Below are positions 24,574-32,388 of a stretch of 45,823 nt of DNA, piece after piece; position 1 is the first letter of the stretch; the number at the start of each line of letters is the position of its first letter. Location: positions 1 through 45,823 of the forward strand of contig NZ_CAMYKH010000019.1 of assembly GCF_947258935.1 (NCBI RefSeq), in the 5' to 3' direction. A program made the position numbers and the translations under genes. The stretch comes from an uncultured Muriicola sp. (lineage in GTDB: Bacteria; Bacteroidota; Bacteroidia; Flavobacteriales; Flavobacteriaceae). A model generated the notes under the pieces. That model worked only from the letters and a program-made list of their open reading frames with translations, searched no databases and was not told where the DNA came from.

Positions 24574-25211
24574 TAATCAGATCGCTTTGCGTTGTTTTTC
24601 TTAAGGGCCAATCTGTATTCTGCAAGGATGATCTTTACATCATCTTCCATCTTATTATTTAATTCTGCCACAGAAGAAGTATTAAAACCATATTTAGTGC
24701 CCTCGTCCTCATCTTCTTTTCTGCCTCTAAGATTTTTGTCCTTATCTATAATAAAAACATAGGGTGTTCCCATATCCCCTTCTAGCGGCACGTCTGTTTC
24801 CAGTGAATTGTAAAAATTTAGTATATCCTTATCCTCTGCATAGATAAATTTCCAGTTAGAGGCATCCGTTAGATTATTGAGTTCATTTTTGATCTCCTGA
24901 ACCACAGAATCTGTACCAATAGGCATCACCATGACAATCTGAAAATCCTTGAACTCATAAAAGCGTTTATAGATCTTCTGATTCAGATTAAAGGCATTTC
25001 CCTTTTTTAAGGCTGCATTCCTGCCCAAAAACCCCAAGATGGTGATCTTGTCATTTAGGGTCACTGAGGCATCCAAGGTGCTAACGTCATCTACATTGCC
25101 AGTTAGGGTAGGAAGTTTCCCAAAGTTGTTTACCCCCGAAGCAAAAAAGATATAGGCCACCAAGGGAAGTATAAATAAAACAACAAGGACAAAAGTTTTT
25201 TTCATAGCCAT
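24573..25211 (-). CDS. Cysteine-free SCO/thioredoxin-like paralogue, membrane-anchored
   Basis: 212 residues: a membrane anchor or signal sequence (about 6-25) and a thioredoxin-like domain. It aligns by eye with the neighbouring SCO: where SCO has FFTTCPSICPIMSEN, this protein has LGFLGRNAALKKGNA, and where SCO has GLFALVDKNGYLRSR, it has PYVFIIDKDKNLRGR. It has no cysteine at all, so it cannot bind copper or exchange disulfides as SCO does. It may act as a partner or scaffold of SCO. ATG at 25211; an alternative ATG two codons on (25205) is equally plausible. A hairpin terminator lies 21 bases upstream. Confidence 0.82.
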   Translation of the reverse strand: MAMKKTFVLVVLFILPLVAYIFFASGVNNFGKLPTLTGNVDDVSTLDASVTLNDKITILGFLGRNAALKKGNAFNLNQKIYKRFYEFKDFQIVMVMPIGTDSVVQEIKNELNNLTDASNWKFIYAEDKDILNFYNSLETDVPLEGDMGTPYVFIIDKDKNLRGRKEDEDEGTKYGFNTSSVAELNNKMEDDVKIILAEYRLALKKNNAKRSD

Positions 25212-25231
25212 TTGAAACGCCTTACAAAAAT

Positions 25232-25258
25232 AAAAAAGACGGTTGTTATACCGTCTTT
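25232..25258 (-). terminator. Hairpin terminator/attenuator inside the oxidase cluster
   Basis: On the minus strand AAAGACGG (25258-25251), loop of eight, CCGTCTTT (25242-25235), then a short T run. It lies after subunit IV and only 21-24 bases before the ATG at 25211, leaving no obvious room for a separate promoter; partial read-through is likely. Confidence 0.75.
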
Positions 25259-25277
25259 ATTTGTTGTTAATTCCATG

Positions 25278-25661
25278 TTAGAAATTCCATTCTATAAAGC
25301 CGTCCTTAAAGACGTTATAAATATAATCTGCTTCAAATAGCAAGATAAAGATAAGGTAACTGACCAGGAAGATAGGTGTCCATACAATGGCACGTCTTAG
25401 CGAACTTTTTTCGTCTCTGAGGTGCATAAAATCCCATGCTATATAATATGCCTTTACCAGGGTGAGTATGATGAAGACCCAGTTGAGTATCTTCATTCCT
25501 ATAAAGGTATTGGCTACTAATATATGTGGTTTTGTGATACCCAAAGCAACTTCAATGGTGGTCACTATAGTAAGGAAAATAAGAACGCCCCAGATCTTTT
25601 GGGTGTTCGATTTGAATTTCACTGTACCCCTAAAGATGGCTAATTTATGTTCGTGTGACAT
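25278..25661 (-). CDS. Cytochrome c oxidase subunit IV family protein
   Basis: 127 residues with three membrane helices (about 24-42, 52-73, 88-110). The second contains WVFIILTLVKAYYIAWDFMHL, the signature of prokaryotic cytochrome c oxidase subunit IV (COX4_pro). It is a small accessory subunit in the inner membrane, after the long subunit-III gene by 37 bases, and is followed by the hairpin at 25232. Catalytic subunits I and II are not encoded here, as is usual for Flavobacteriaceae where they lie elsewhere. Confidence 0.88.
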   Translation of the reverse strand: MSHEHKLAIFRGTVKFKSNTQKIWGVLIFLTIVTTIEVALGITKPHILVANTFIGMKILNWVFIILTLVKAYYIAWDFMHLRDEKSSLRRAIVWTPIFLVSYLIFILLFEADYIYNVFKDGFIEWNF

Positions 25662-25698
25662 GCGTATTACTTTTATAAACTTTTAATTCGATGACTCT

Positions 25699-26676
25699 TT
25701 AAACAAGGTAAAAGAAGGTAAAGACAAATACCCACACAAGATCTACAAAGTGCCAGTACAACCCAACTTTCTCAACCATTTCATAATGGCCCCTACGCTC
25801 ATAGGTGCCTAAAATAATATTAAAGAAGATAATGACATTGATCACTACTCCTGAAAAAACGTGAAATCCGTGAAATCCTGTAATAAAAAAGAAGAAGTCG
25901 GCAAATAGACGGCTTCCGTATTCATTTCGAATAAGGTTTGCACCTTCTACCACCAACTGTGCATCTTTGATCTTGGTAAGGGATTCTTCTCTGGTCAGTA
26001 AGGTCTTTTCACCTTCTTCAGTAATGGTCTCGGTCCTGATCAGAATATTGGGATCTGCTAAAAAGCCCTCGGTAACTTCATTCACAGTATAGCTTGGCAA
26101 ACTTCCTTCTCCATAAAACCAAACTCCGTCATTGTAATCGTGAACGGATCTATCACCCGGAATTACTTTTGCAAAATCTGCAAGTGCAGCCCGCTCTCCC
26201 GTATCTGCCTTTACAAATTGAAGTATACGACCACCTTTTGTCTCCAATGCACCATAGTCGCCTTTTATAAAAGTAGCCCATTCCCAGGCTTGCGATCCAA
26301 CAAAGATAGCCCCACCAATAATGGTAAGGAACATATAGAGGATGGCCTTGTTCTTCATCATTTTATGACCAGCATCCACAGCCAACACCATGGTTACAGA
26401 AGACATAATAAGTACAAAGGTCATAAAGGCCACATAGTACATCGGAAAATTCCCATGAATAAAAGGTACGTGGGTAAACACCTGATCGGCAATTGGCCAG
26501 GTCTCAATAAACTTAAATCTTGAAAATCCGTATGATGCTAAAAAGCCAGAAAAGGTTAGCGCATCCGAGACAATAAAGAACCACATCATTAATTTTCCGT
26601 AACTCGCTCCTAAAGGTCGGTTACCACCTCCCCATACATTCTCTTCCTCTGCTCCTGTAGTGATCGTAGAATCCAT
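25699..26676 (-). CDS. Cytochrome c oxidase subunit III with a large internal insertion
   Basis: 325 residues. The helices match haem-copper oxidase subunit III: PLGASYGKLMMWFFIVSDALTFSGF at the front, SQAWEW with its conserved Glu near 132, FITGFHGFHVFSGV (265-278) and the final WHFVDLVWVFVFTFFY. Between WEWATFIKGD (to 140) and YGSRLFADFFFF (from 253) lie about 110 extra hydrophilic residues, absent from ordinary subunit III, forming a large loop that may contact subunits or a cytochrome c. It has its own -7 element (26707-26714) although it lies downstream of cyoE and the short subunit III. Inner membrane. Confidence 0.92.
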   Translation of the reverse strand: MDSTITTGAEEENVWGGGNRPLGASYGKLMMWFFIVSDALTFSGFLASYGFSRFKFIETWPIADQVFTHVPFIHGNFPMYYVAFMTFVLIMSSVTMVLAVDAGHKMMKNKAILYMFLTIIGGAIFVGSQAWEWATFIKGDYGALETKGGRILQFVKADTGERAALADFAKVIPGDRSVHDYNDGVWFYGEGSLPSYTVNEVTEGFLADPNILIRTETITEEGEKTLLTREESLTKIKDAQLVVEGANLIRNEYGSRLFADFFFFITGFHGFHVFSGVVINVIIFFNIILGTYERRGHYEMVEKVGLYWHFVDLVWVFVFTFFYLV

Positions 26677-26706
26677 AAAGTATTGATCGTATTAAGATAA
26701 TTTTAG

Positions 26707-26714
26707 CAAAAATA
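26707..26714 (-). promoter_or_regulatory. Bacteroidota -7 promoter element for the long subunit III gene
   Basis: TATTTTTG on the minus strand fits TAnnTTTG, 30 bases before the ATG at 26676, inside a 100-base gap. No TTG at the -33 distance. Confidence 0.45.
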
Positions 26715-26776
26715 CATTTTTTTCATCTAAAGAAAAGCGATTCTCATTCTGAAAAGGTCATATTTTTCATTCTGTT

Positions 26777-27355
26777 TTAAAAGAAATAGAAAAAGAGCAT
26801 CAAATAGACCCAAAGAAGATCCAAAAAATGCCAGAAAGTAGCTCCTAACTCCATTCCCAGTAAATTGTCTGGGGTGTATTTTCTTTGCAATTGGCTAACC
26901 AATACTACCAAAAGCGAAATGATCCCAGCTACCACATGAAGAACATGGACGGCAGCGATCAGAAAAATATAGGACATGGTAATATTACTGGTAGGACCTG
27001 TAAAATAGTATCCCTGAGCAATGATCTCTGAAAATCCCATGAACTGAAGTGCAATAAATACAATACCAAGAATCAGCGTTGCAATTAACCAATTGGCAGC
27101 TGTTTTTTGTTCATTTTTGCGAACAGCACTCTTCGCAAGTATATAAGAGAAACTACTTAAAATGATCACTGCAGTGCTATAAAAAAAGGCTGTTGGGAGC
27201 TGAAAATCTGTTAACCAGTCTTCCCGGACACTACTCACAATAAAAGCACTCGTCCATCCGGCAAAGCCCATCAGCAGACTAATGATCCCAAACCAGAGCA
27301 TCATTTTCTTGGCCCTGGCATTCTTTTCTTTCTGCGTTCCTTGAGTAAGATCCAT
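26777..27355 (-). CDS. Cytochrome c oxidase subunit III-like protein, short form
   Basis: 192 residues with five membrane helices and the subunit-III end ATFWHFLDLLWVYLMLFFYFF; the AVHVLHVVAGI segment corresponds to the TGFHGxHV block of standard subunit III. It lacks the first two helices of the mitochondrial form, as do subunits III of many bacterial oxidases. It follows cyoE after 5 bases and is followed, after a 100-base gap with a promoter element, by the long subunit III, so two subunit-III-like proteins are made. Inner membrane. Confidence 0.9.
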   Translation of the reverse strand: MDLTQGTQKEKNARAKKMMLWFGIISLLMGFAGWTSAFIVSSVREDWLTDFQLPTAFFYSTAVIILSSFSYILAKSAVRKNEQKTAANWLIATLILGIVFIALQFMGFSEIIAQGYYFTGPTSNITMSYIFLIAAVHVLHVVAGIISLLVVLVSQLQRKYTPDNLLGMELGATFWHFLDLLWVYLMLFFYFF

Positions 27356-27360
27356 AGTAC

Positions 27361-28260
27361 TTATATAAATTTATCTGCTACATATACCACCTGCATAAGG
27401 CTGATGTAGCTCACACTGGCCAGCATTAATTTTCTGGCCGAGGCATTATCTCTTTTTTCAAATAGTCTTAAAGCAAAAACCAGCATTACCATTCCCAATA
27501 GGAAAACAATAATGCCGCCGGGGATAGACAGTGAAAGTTTACCTGTGATCCCAAATACCGGGATCACGGAAATGATGATCATCCAAACGGTATACATAAT
27601 TATCTGCACTGCGGTTCCCTTATCTTTATTCCCTGTTGGCAGCATTTTAAAACCCGCTTTTTTATAATCCTCGTCCAGTATCCAAGCCAGAGCCCAGAAA
27701 TGTGGGAATTGCCAAAAAAATTGGATCATAAACAAGGTTCCCGGTTCTATTCCGAAATCGTTTGTAGCAGCTACCCACCCTAACATAAAGGGGATGGCAC
27801 CAGGTAAGGCTCCTATAAAAACCGCCAGAGGTGTTTTGGTTTTAAGAGGAGTATATAGACTGGTATACATAAAGATGGAAATAGCCCCGAACATGGCCGT
27901 TTTTGGGTTTAGGATATAAAGTGTTATAACCCCCAAAATGGTCATTATTACAGCAATAATAAGTGCTGTAGAAGGAGACATCCTTCCTGAAGGAATTGGC
28001 CTGTTTCTGGTTCTGGACATTAAAGCATCAAGGTCCTTTTCTATGACCTGATTATACGCATTGGACGCCCCTACCATACAATACCCCCCAAATGCCAACA
28101 GAAAGATTGCTGTCAATTCAATCCGATCTGCTCCCAAAAAATATCCTGCTATGGCAGAAAAAACCACACTAAGGGCAAGCCTGGCTTTGGTGATCTCCTT
28201 GAAATCGGAGAAAATCAATGCCCATGTATTTGTTTTTGCCGTACCAACCACCGTCTTCAT
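27361..28260 (-). CDS. cyoE: Protohaem IX farnesyltransferase (haem O synthase)
   Basis: 299 residues with about nine membrane helices, a UbiA-superfamily prenyltransferase that adds farnesyl to haem B to make haem O, the step before haem A for the oxidase. Motifs: ASNAYNQVIEKDLDALMSRT (first Asp-rich site) followed by RNRPIPSGRM, and LDEDYKKAGFKMLP (second site). It is the first gene of the oxidase operon, with a very good promoter at 28280-28310 and a leader of about 14 bases. The MBL hydrolase gene diverges from it. Inner membrane. Also called ctaB. Confidence 0.95.
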   Translation of the reverse strand: MKTVVGTAKTNTWALIFSDFKEITKARLALSVVFSAIAGYFLGADRIELTAIFLLAFGGYCMVGASNAYNQVIEKDLDALMSRTRNRPIPSGRMSPSTALIIAVIMTILGVITLYILNPKTAMFGAISIFMYTSLYTPLKTKTPLAVFIGALPGAIPFMLGWVAATNDFGIEPGTLFMIQFFWQFPHFWALAWILDEDYKKAGFKMLPTGNKDKGTAVQIIMYTVWMIIISVIPVFGITGKLSLSIPGGIIVFLLGMVMLVFALRLFEKRDNASARKLMLASVSYISLMQVVYVADKFI

Positions 28261-28279
28261 CTACAAAATTATAAGGCTG

Positions 28280-28310
28280 CAAAGATACAGTCCCTCATAT
28301 ATTTTTGCAA
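28280..28310 (-). promoter_or_regulatory. Promoter of the cyoE/oxidase operon
   Basis: On the minus strand TTG (28310-28308), a spacer of exactly 20 bases, then TATCTTTG (28287-28280): a full match to the Bacteroidota -33/-7 consensus, 20 bases before the cyoE ATG. Confidence 0.8.
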
Positions 28311-28362
28311 CCAATTGACTCTCTTTATGGTATCTTTAAAAAAAGATTAAATTATACCTCTT

Positions 28363-29274
28363 ATGAAGCTATTACCCATCCTAAACACTGGCCTTTTATT
28401 GGTTTTCAGTATCCTGACAATCCATGCTCAAAACAAAGAAGTAATTATAACCGTTGACACTCTTTCACCGCAGGTTTATATGTTAACCGGGCAAGGTGGA
28501 AATATAGGTATCTATGTTGGCACGGACCATGTCTTTATGATAGATGATCAATTCGACAGGCTCAGTGAAAAGATAAAAGCGAGCATAGCACAACTTTCAG
28601 ATAAGCCTATTATGTTTCTTTTTAATACCCATATGCATGGGGATCATACCGGTGGAAATGCAAGTTTTAACGAGCCTCAAACCACCATAGTGGCACATGA
28701 TAATGTACGGAACCGGGTAATGGAGCGGGAGCAGAAAAATCTGGATGAAGCCAAGATCAGTGAAACTTTTTATGAAAACATGTTACCGGAAGTTACCTTT
28801 TCAGACAATATTACTTTTTACGATGGCAATGAGACCATTTTAGGATTTCATGTACATGAGGCACATACCGATGGGGATGCCCTGGTCTATTTTATGAACA
28901 ATAATGTGTTACATATGGGTGACACGTATTTTGCAGGACGTTATCCGTATATTGATCTCAATAGTGGTGGAAGTGTGGAAGGACTTATTAAAACCCAAAA
29001 GAAAGCCCTTATGGTCATTAATGATGAGACCGTAATAATTCCAGGGCATGGCCGACCTTCCAGTAAAAAGGAGCTTACAGAATACATCGCCATGCTGGAA
29101 GTCATAAAGGGAAAGGTGCAAATGGCCATCAAAACAGGAGCCAGCCTGGACCAGGTTAAGGCGAATACAGAAATTACTGCCAACTATGATGCGATCCATG
29201 GAGGTGGATTTATCTCAGCTGAAGCGATACGAGCAATTTTTTATAATAGTTTAAGCCAAAAAACCACAGAGTAA
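28363..29274 (+). CDS. Secreted metallo-beta-lactamase-fold hydrolase
   Basis: 303 residues with signal peptide (about 1-22, ending TIHAQ). The zinc motif H90-M-H92-G-D94-H95 is followed by further ligand regions (VHEAHTDGDALVYF and VIIPGHGRPSS), so a two-metal site is intact. This arrangement belongs to the periplasmic MBL-fold proteins that include carbapenemase-like and cyclase-like relatives; it lacks features that would prove antibiotic hydrolysis, and the substrate is unknown. Transcribed alone, divergent from cyoE, with a weak promoter (TTG 28305, TATCTTTA 28331-28338), and closed by a shared terminator. Confidence 0.87.
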   Translation: MKLLPILNTGLLLVFSILTIHAQNKEVIITVDTLSPQVYMLTGQGGNIGIYVGTDHVFMIDDQFDRLSEKIKASIAQLSDKPIMFLFNTHMHGDHTGGNASFNEPQTTIVAHDNVRNRVMEREQKNLDEAKISETFYENMLPEVTFSDNITFYDGNETILGFHVHEAHTDGDALVYFMNNNVLHMGDTYFAGRYPYIDLNSGGSVEGLIKTQKKALMVINDETVIIPGHGRPSSKKELTEYIAMLEVIKGKVQMAIKTGASLDQVKANTEITANYDAIHGGGFISAEAIRAIFYNSLSQKTTE

Positions 29275-29295
29275 TCTATGGAATCCTATAAAAAT

Positions 29296-29327
29296 TAAAA
29301 ACCCCGACCATTTGGCCAGGGTTTTTA
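29296..29327. terminator. Bidirectional terminator between the MBL gene and tonB
   Basis: TAAAAACCC (29296-29304) pairs with GGGTTTTTA (29319-29327) around an inner partly paired loop, giving A and T tracts on both strands between convergent genes. Confidence 0.75.
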
Positions 29328-29347
29328 GATTTATAATGTAGTATATA

Positions 29348-30052
29348 TTATTGTAGTTTAAACACGATCGGGATACTGAAAGGCACCCTTACCGCTCTAC
29401 CCCTTTGTTTTCCGGGGGTCATTCTTGGTAATTTCTCAATGATACGTAATGCCTCAGCTTCTAAGTTCTTATCTGGACCTCTGTATCTTATATTTCCAAT
29501 ACTTCCGTCTTTCTGAATAGTAAACATTACATTCACACGTCCTTGAACACCCATTTCCTGAGCTATCTCAGGATAACGGAAATTCTTAATGATGTGTTTC
29601 TGCATCATTTCATTAAAACAAGCTCTTTTGTCACTGGCTCCTTCACATCCTGGAAAAACTGGTACGTCTTCAATCACAGCAAAAGGAACATCAACATCTA
29701 GATCATCTTCTTCAACCTCTACATCATCTACCTCAATGATCTCTTCTTCCTGACTGGTCTCCGTAGATTCAATAACGGTTTCTTCAACCTCTACCTCATC
29801 CTCTACTACCTCAATAACTTCAGGAGCTGCTGGTGGCGGTGGCGGTGGCGGTGTCTTAATCTGTTCTGTTAGCGGTACTTCCTCGTCTAGCATATCCTCC
29901 ACATTAAGGGAGATATCATAATCTGCGGCCTCATCGTAGGTCTTCCACTCGAACGCTATAAAAACTAATGCCATTACTATGGCCAACCCAGCAACAAAAT
30001 AGAGGCTACTATTGTTCCTTAAATCGGCTTTTGGACTCTTTTTAACTTCCAT
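29348..30052 (-). CDS. tonB: Energy transducer TonB
   Basis: 234 residues: a short cytoplasmic tail, one membrane helix (about 16-34), a proline run (seven Pro), a highly acidic linker of about 60 residues (for example EEEIIEVDDVEVEEDDLDVD), and a TonB C-terminal domain (about 150-234) with GVQGRVNVMFTIQKDGSI and RAVRVPFSIPIVF. TonB couples ExbBD proton-motive force to outer-membrane receptors. The acidic rather than Lys/Pro-rich linker is common in Bacteroidota. It ends at the bidirectional terminator; upstream, a weak promoter (TTG, 21 bases, TAAATTAG) is visible in the 53-base gap after vanZ. Confidence 0.93.
   Translation of the reverse strand: MEVKKSPKADLRNNSSLYFVAGLAIVMALVFIAFEWKTYDEAADYDISLNVEDMLDEEVPLTEQIKTPPPPPPPAAPEVIEVVEDEVEVEETVIESTETSQEEEIIEVDDVEVEEDDLDVDVPFAVIEDVPVFPGCEGASDKRACFNEMMQKHIIKNFRYPEIAQEMGVQGRVNVMFTIQKDGSIGNIRYRGPDKNLEAEALRIIEKLPRMTPGKQRGRAVRVPFSIPIVFKLQ
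29831..29853. repeat. Hexanucleotide repeat encoding the TonB proline run
   Basis: Tandem units of GGTGGC/GGCGGT (minus-strand CCGCCA) encode the seven prolines. Units of six change length without breaking the frame. Confidence 0.5.
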
Positions 30053-30105
30053 AATTCTTGATTTAAACGTTCGCTAATTTAACTATTAATTTATAAAAAT
30101 CGCAA

Positions 30106-30507
30106 TTAATTTTCCCATTTTAAGCCAGATCTCTTGGAAAATACACCCATTATCAACAAAGTTCCCAAAAGTGTCCCTGTAGAATTCGCCATCACATCCA
30201 TTAATTCACCACTTCTATAGGTGGTCATATAACTTTGTATTACTTCAATAATTATACCATAAAGCACCAATCCAACAAAGGAAATTCCCAATACTTTAGC
30301 TTTGGCTATGTGGCCCTTAGAAATTTCTCTTCCAAATAGTCCGCCCAGCATGCTTGCAATAAAATAAAAAGTGAAATGTACAAGCTTATCGAAATAAGGA
30401 ATGTTTATATCCAAAGAATTATTGTCCTCAAAGGATACCAGGCTCATGACGGTAATAAAAACCATCCAGCTAATAAAACCAATACGATACCTGATCTGTT
30501 TAAGCAC
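30106..30507 (-). CDS. VanZ family membrane protein
   Basis: 133 residues with four membrane helices (about 5-24, 37-55, 66-85, 100-120). The [21 protein letters not shown] and [33 protein letters not shown] blocks are those of VanZ-like proteins. The family is named after teicoplanin-resistance VanZ, but in Flavobacteriaceae a short VanZ-like protein regularly follows gcvH, and its function is unknown. Its start overlaps gcvH by 8 bases (30500-30507). Inner membrane. Confidence 0.9.
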   Translation of the reverse strand: MLKQIRYRIGFISWMVFITVMSLVSFEDNNSLDINIPYFDKLVHFTFYFIASMLGGLFGREISKGHIAKAKVLGISFVGLVLYGIIIEVIQSYMTTYRSGELMDVMANSTGTLLGTLLIMGVFSKRSGLKWEN

Positions 30508-30880
30508 CTACCAATTCCTTGTAGGCAGCAGCACTCAATAGGCCATCTATTTCAGAGGAATCACTAATTTTTATCTTGATCATCCATCCTTCGCCATATG
30601 GGTCCGAATTTACCTTCTCCGGTTCATCTTCCAGTGCTTCATTAAAAGCAACGATCTCACCGCTGAGAGGCAAGAACAGATCTGAAACAGTCTTAACTGC
30701 TTCAACCGTACCAAAAACCTCGTCCTTATCCAGGGTCTCATCTAAGGTCTCTACTTCCACATACACAATATCTCCCAATTCTCCTTGCGCAAAATCGGTA
30801 ATGCCAACGGTTGCCGAATCGCCTTCAATGCGAATCCATTCATGATCCTTCGTATACTTTAATTCGGATGGTATATTCAT
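30500..30880 (-). CDS. gcvH: Glycine cleavage system H protein
   Basis: 126 residues, the standard length. H protein shuttles the aminomethyl group between the P, T and L proteins on a lipoyl arm; the lipoylated lysine is K63 in [13 protein letters not shown]-terminus [15 protein letters not shown] is typical. A full-consensus promoter lies at 30904-30934, leader about 18 bases, and vanZ is translationally coupled behind it. It lies directly downstream of sprA with 68 bases between. Cytoplasmic. Confidence 0.96.
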   Translation of the reverse strand: MNIPSELKYTKDHEWIRIEGDSATVGITDFAQGELGDIVYVEVETLDETLDKDEVFGTVEAVKTVSDLFLPLSGEIVAFNEALEDEPEKVNSDPYGEGWMIKIKISDSSEIDGLLSAAAYKELVGA

Positions 30881-30903
30881 ATTCTAATAATTAGTTATGA
30901 AGG

Positions 30904-30934
30904 CAAATGTAACGGATTCTGATTAGGTTTTCAA
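30904..30934 (-). promoter_or_regulatory. Promoter of gcvH-vanZ
   Basis: On the minus strand TTG (30934-30932), spacer of exactly 20 bases, TACATTTG (30911-30904): full match to the Bacteroidota consensus, 24 bases before the gcvH ATG. Confidence 0.8.
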
Positions 30935-30948
30935 AAAAGTAGCCGGGG

Positions 30949-32388
30949 TTAATTCCCAAAATTGTACCGCAGGGTAAACCCGGTATTAATTGTGGTCTGA
31001 GGGAAGGCCGTAGACACTGCAAATTGAGAGAAAGAATGGTCGTAAAAGAACAAGGCATTAAGGCTCTTGCTCAAAGCGTAGTCTGCTGTAAATTTGACAG
31101 ATAACAGGTTTTGTCCTGAGGTGATCTGATTGTTATCCAGGTCCAGATTTCGGATAATGGTAATGTTATCCCTAAGCGTAACATCTGCCTTCAGGTTGAG
31201 GTCTCCTTTGAGTCGCTGCTTCTCACCTCCTATGTTGGTCACAAATTTTACGTCCTTAAACCTGTATCCCAATCCTATGGTATATTCCTTGCCGTTGATC
31301 TCGGTAAGGAGATTGTTGTCAAAACTTAAGGAAAGAGCACGATCTGCTCTAACTTCTGCAACTACACTCATGGAGTTCTTCATCTCAAAATCTACACGCA
31401 TCAGTGGGTTAAACTGATCGGTGAGAACTACATTACTGATGATATTTTCTGATAGGAAATCCTGATTCTCGGGATCTATATTTCCATTTTGACGTTCCAG
31501 GTTAGACTGGTAATTATTGATGCTATATGCAGCCCTATACCCATGACTCAGAGAGAAACGCTTGAATTTCTTCTTAAACCACTTATTACGCATAAGTCCT
31601 GTATACTTTATATTCCAGTTTGGAATAGGGATATCCCTGAAAGCATCGAGATTTACCCTATTCACATCCTGCCCGGTATACGCGGCAAAGAATGCAGGTA
31701 ACAATACGTCCTGACTGGTATTTCCATAGCGAGTTGGGAAACCATCTGCATCTACTCCTTCATCTGCCCCACCCCTGTCTGATAGAACCCTGTTAGCGAT
31801 CACAATACGGTTGTCCTTAAAGGTTTCAAAATTATCTGAGGTAAATTCGTCACTCTTAGAAAAGAAGGTGCCAAGCATCATAGTAGAAATGCTGAAATTT
31901 CCAAAGGTATTGGGTGTTTGTACTATGTATTCACCAGATTCGATCTTAAAATTTTCCTGCAGGCTACTTGAGAATTGACGATCTGCAACTAAGTCAATGG
32001 TCAGATCTTGCACAGGTTGTGCTGTGGCTGTAATATTTAATTGCTTGTTGGTGCGTTTTATAAACTGCTCGTTAAATTCGGGGAAGGTGGTCAACCATCC
32101 ATTCCTCGCAGCTTCAAAACGAACGTCCGACTGGCTTCCAAATACAAATCCAATGGTGGGTCTTGCCGTCCCAATAAATCCAATAGATTGTGTATAACCA
32201 GGCAATACCTGCCCATTGTTCTCATTGTAGTTCACATTGAGACGTTTTATCATGGTAATTACATCGATAGCCGTATTCCATAACCCGGAGGTTTTTTTAA
32301 ATCGTATTAATGTCCTCGCCCGTGACCTCTCTGATAGCATCTCCCCCGCGCTGCCAATCAAAATTGCTGGTATAGGTATACTGGGCAT
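30949..32388 (-). pseudogene. sprA: C-terminal fragment of the type IX secretion translocon protein SprA
   Basis: An open frame of 479 codons whose first 31 codons merely overlap the main sprA frame. Genuine SprA sequence begins at about 32298 with KKTSGLWNT and runs through VNYNENNGQVLPGYTQSIGF, VFGSQSDVRFEA and IPNWNIKYTGL to the end of the beta-barrel (FTLRYNFGN). It is in a different frame from the upstream part. Removing one base near 32299 would join the two into one frame of about 2,309 residues; even then a stretch expected after NTI in relatives (an NTIQNA...TL-like run and the following linker) seems to be missing. As written it has no start codon or promoter of its own that I can support. 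It could also be an assembly or sequencing error. Confidence 0.75.

Noticed and set aside
28363-29274. Calling the MBL-fold protein a beta-lactamase
   Set aside because: The zinc motif is shared by many hydrolases and nothing in the sequence singles out antibiotic hydrolysis.
30106-30507. Calling the VanZ-like protein a glycopeptide-resistance determinant
   Set aside because: It is a short core-genome VanZ-like protein coupled to gcvH, without vanA/vanH/vanX genes.
32290-32310. Programmed +1 frameshift in sprA at ATT-TAA-A
   Set aside because: Re-pairing of the isoleucine tRNA on TTT would be poor, there is no supporting upstream signal, and a segment expected from relatives appears to be missing as well.
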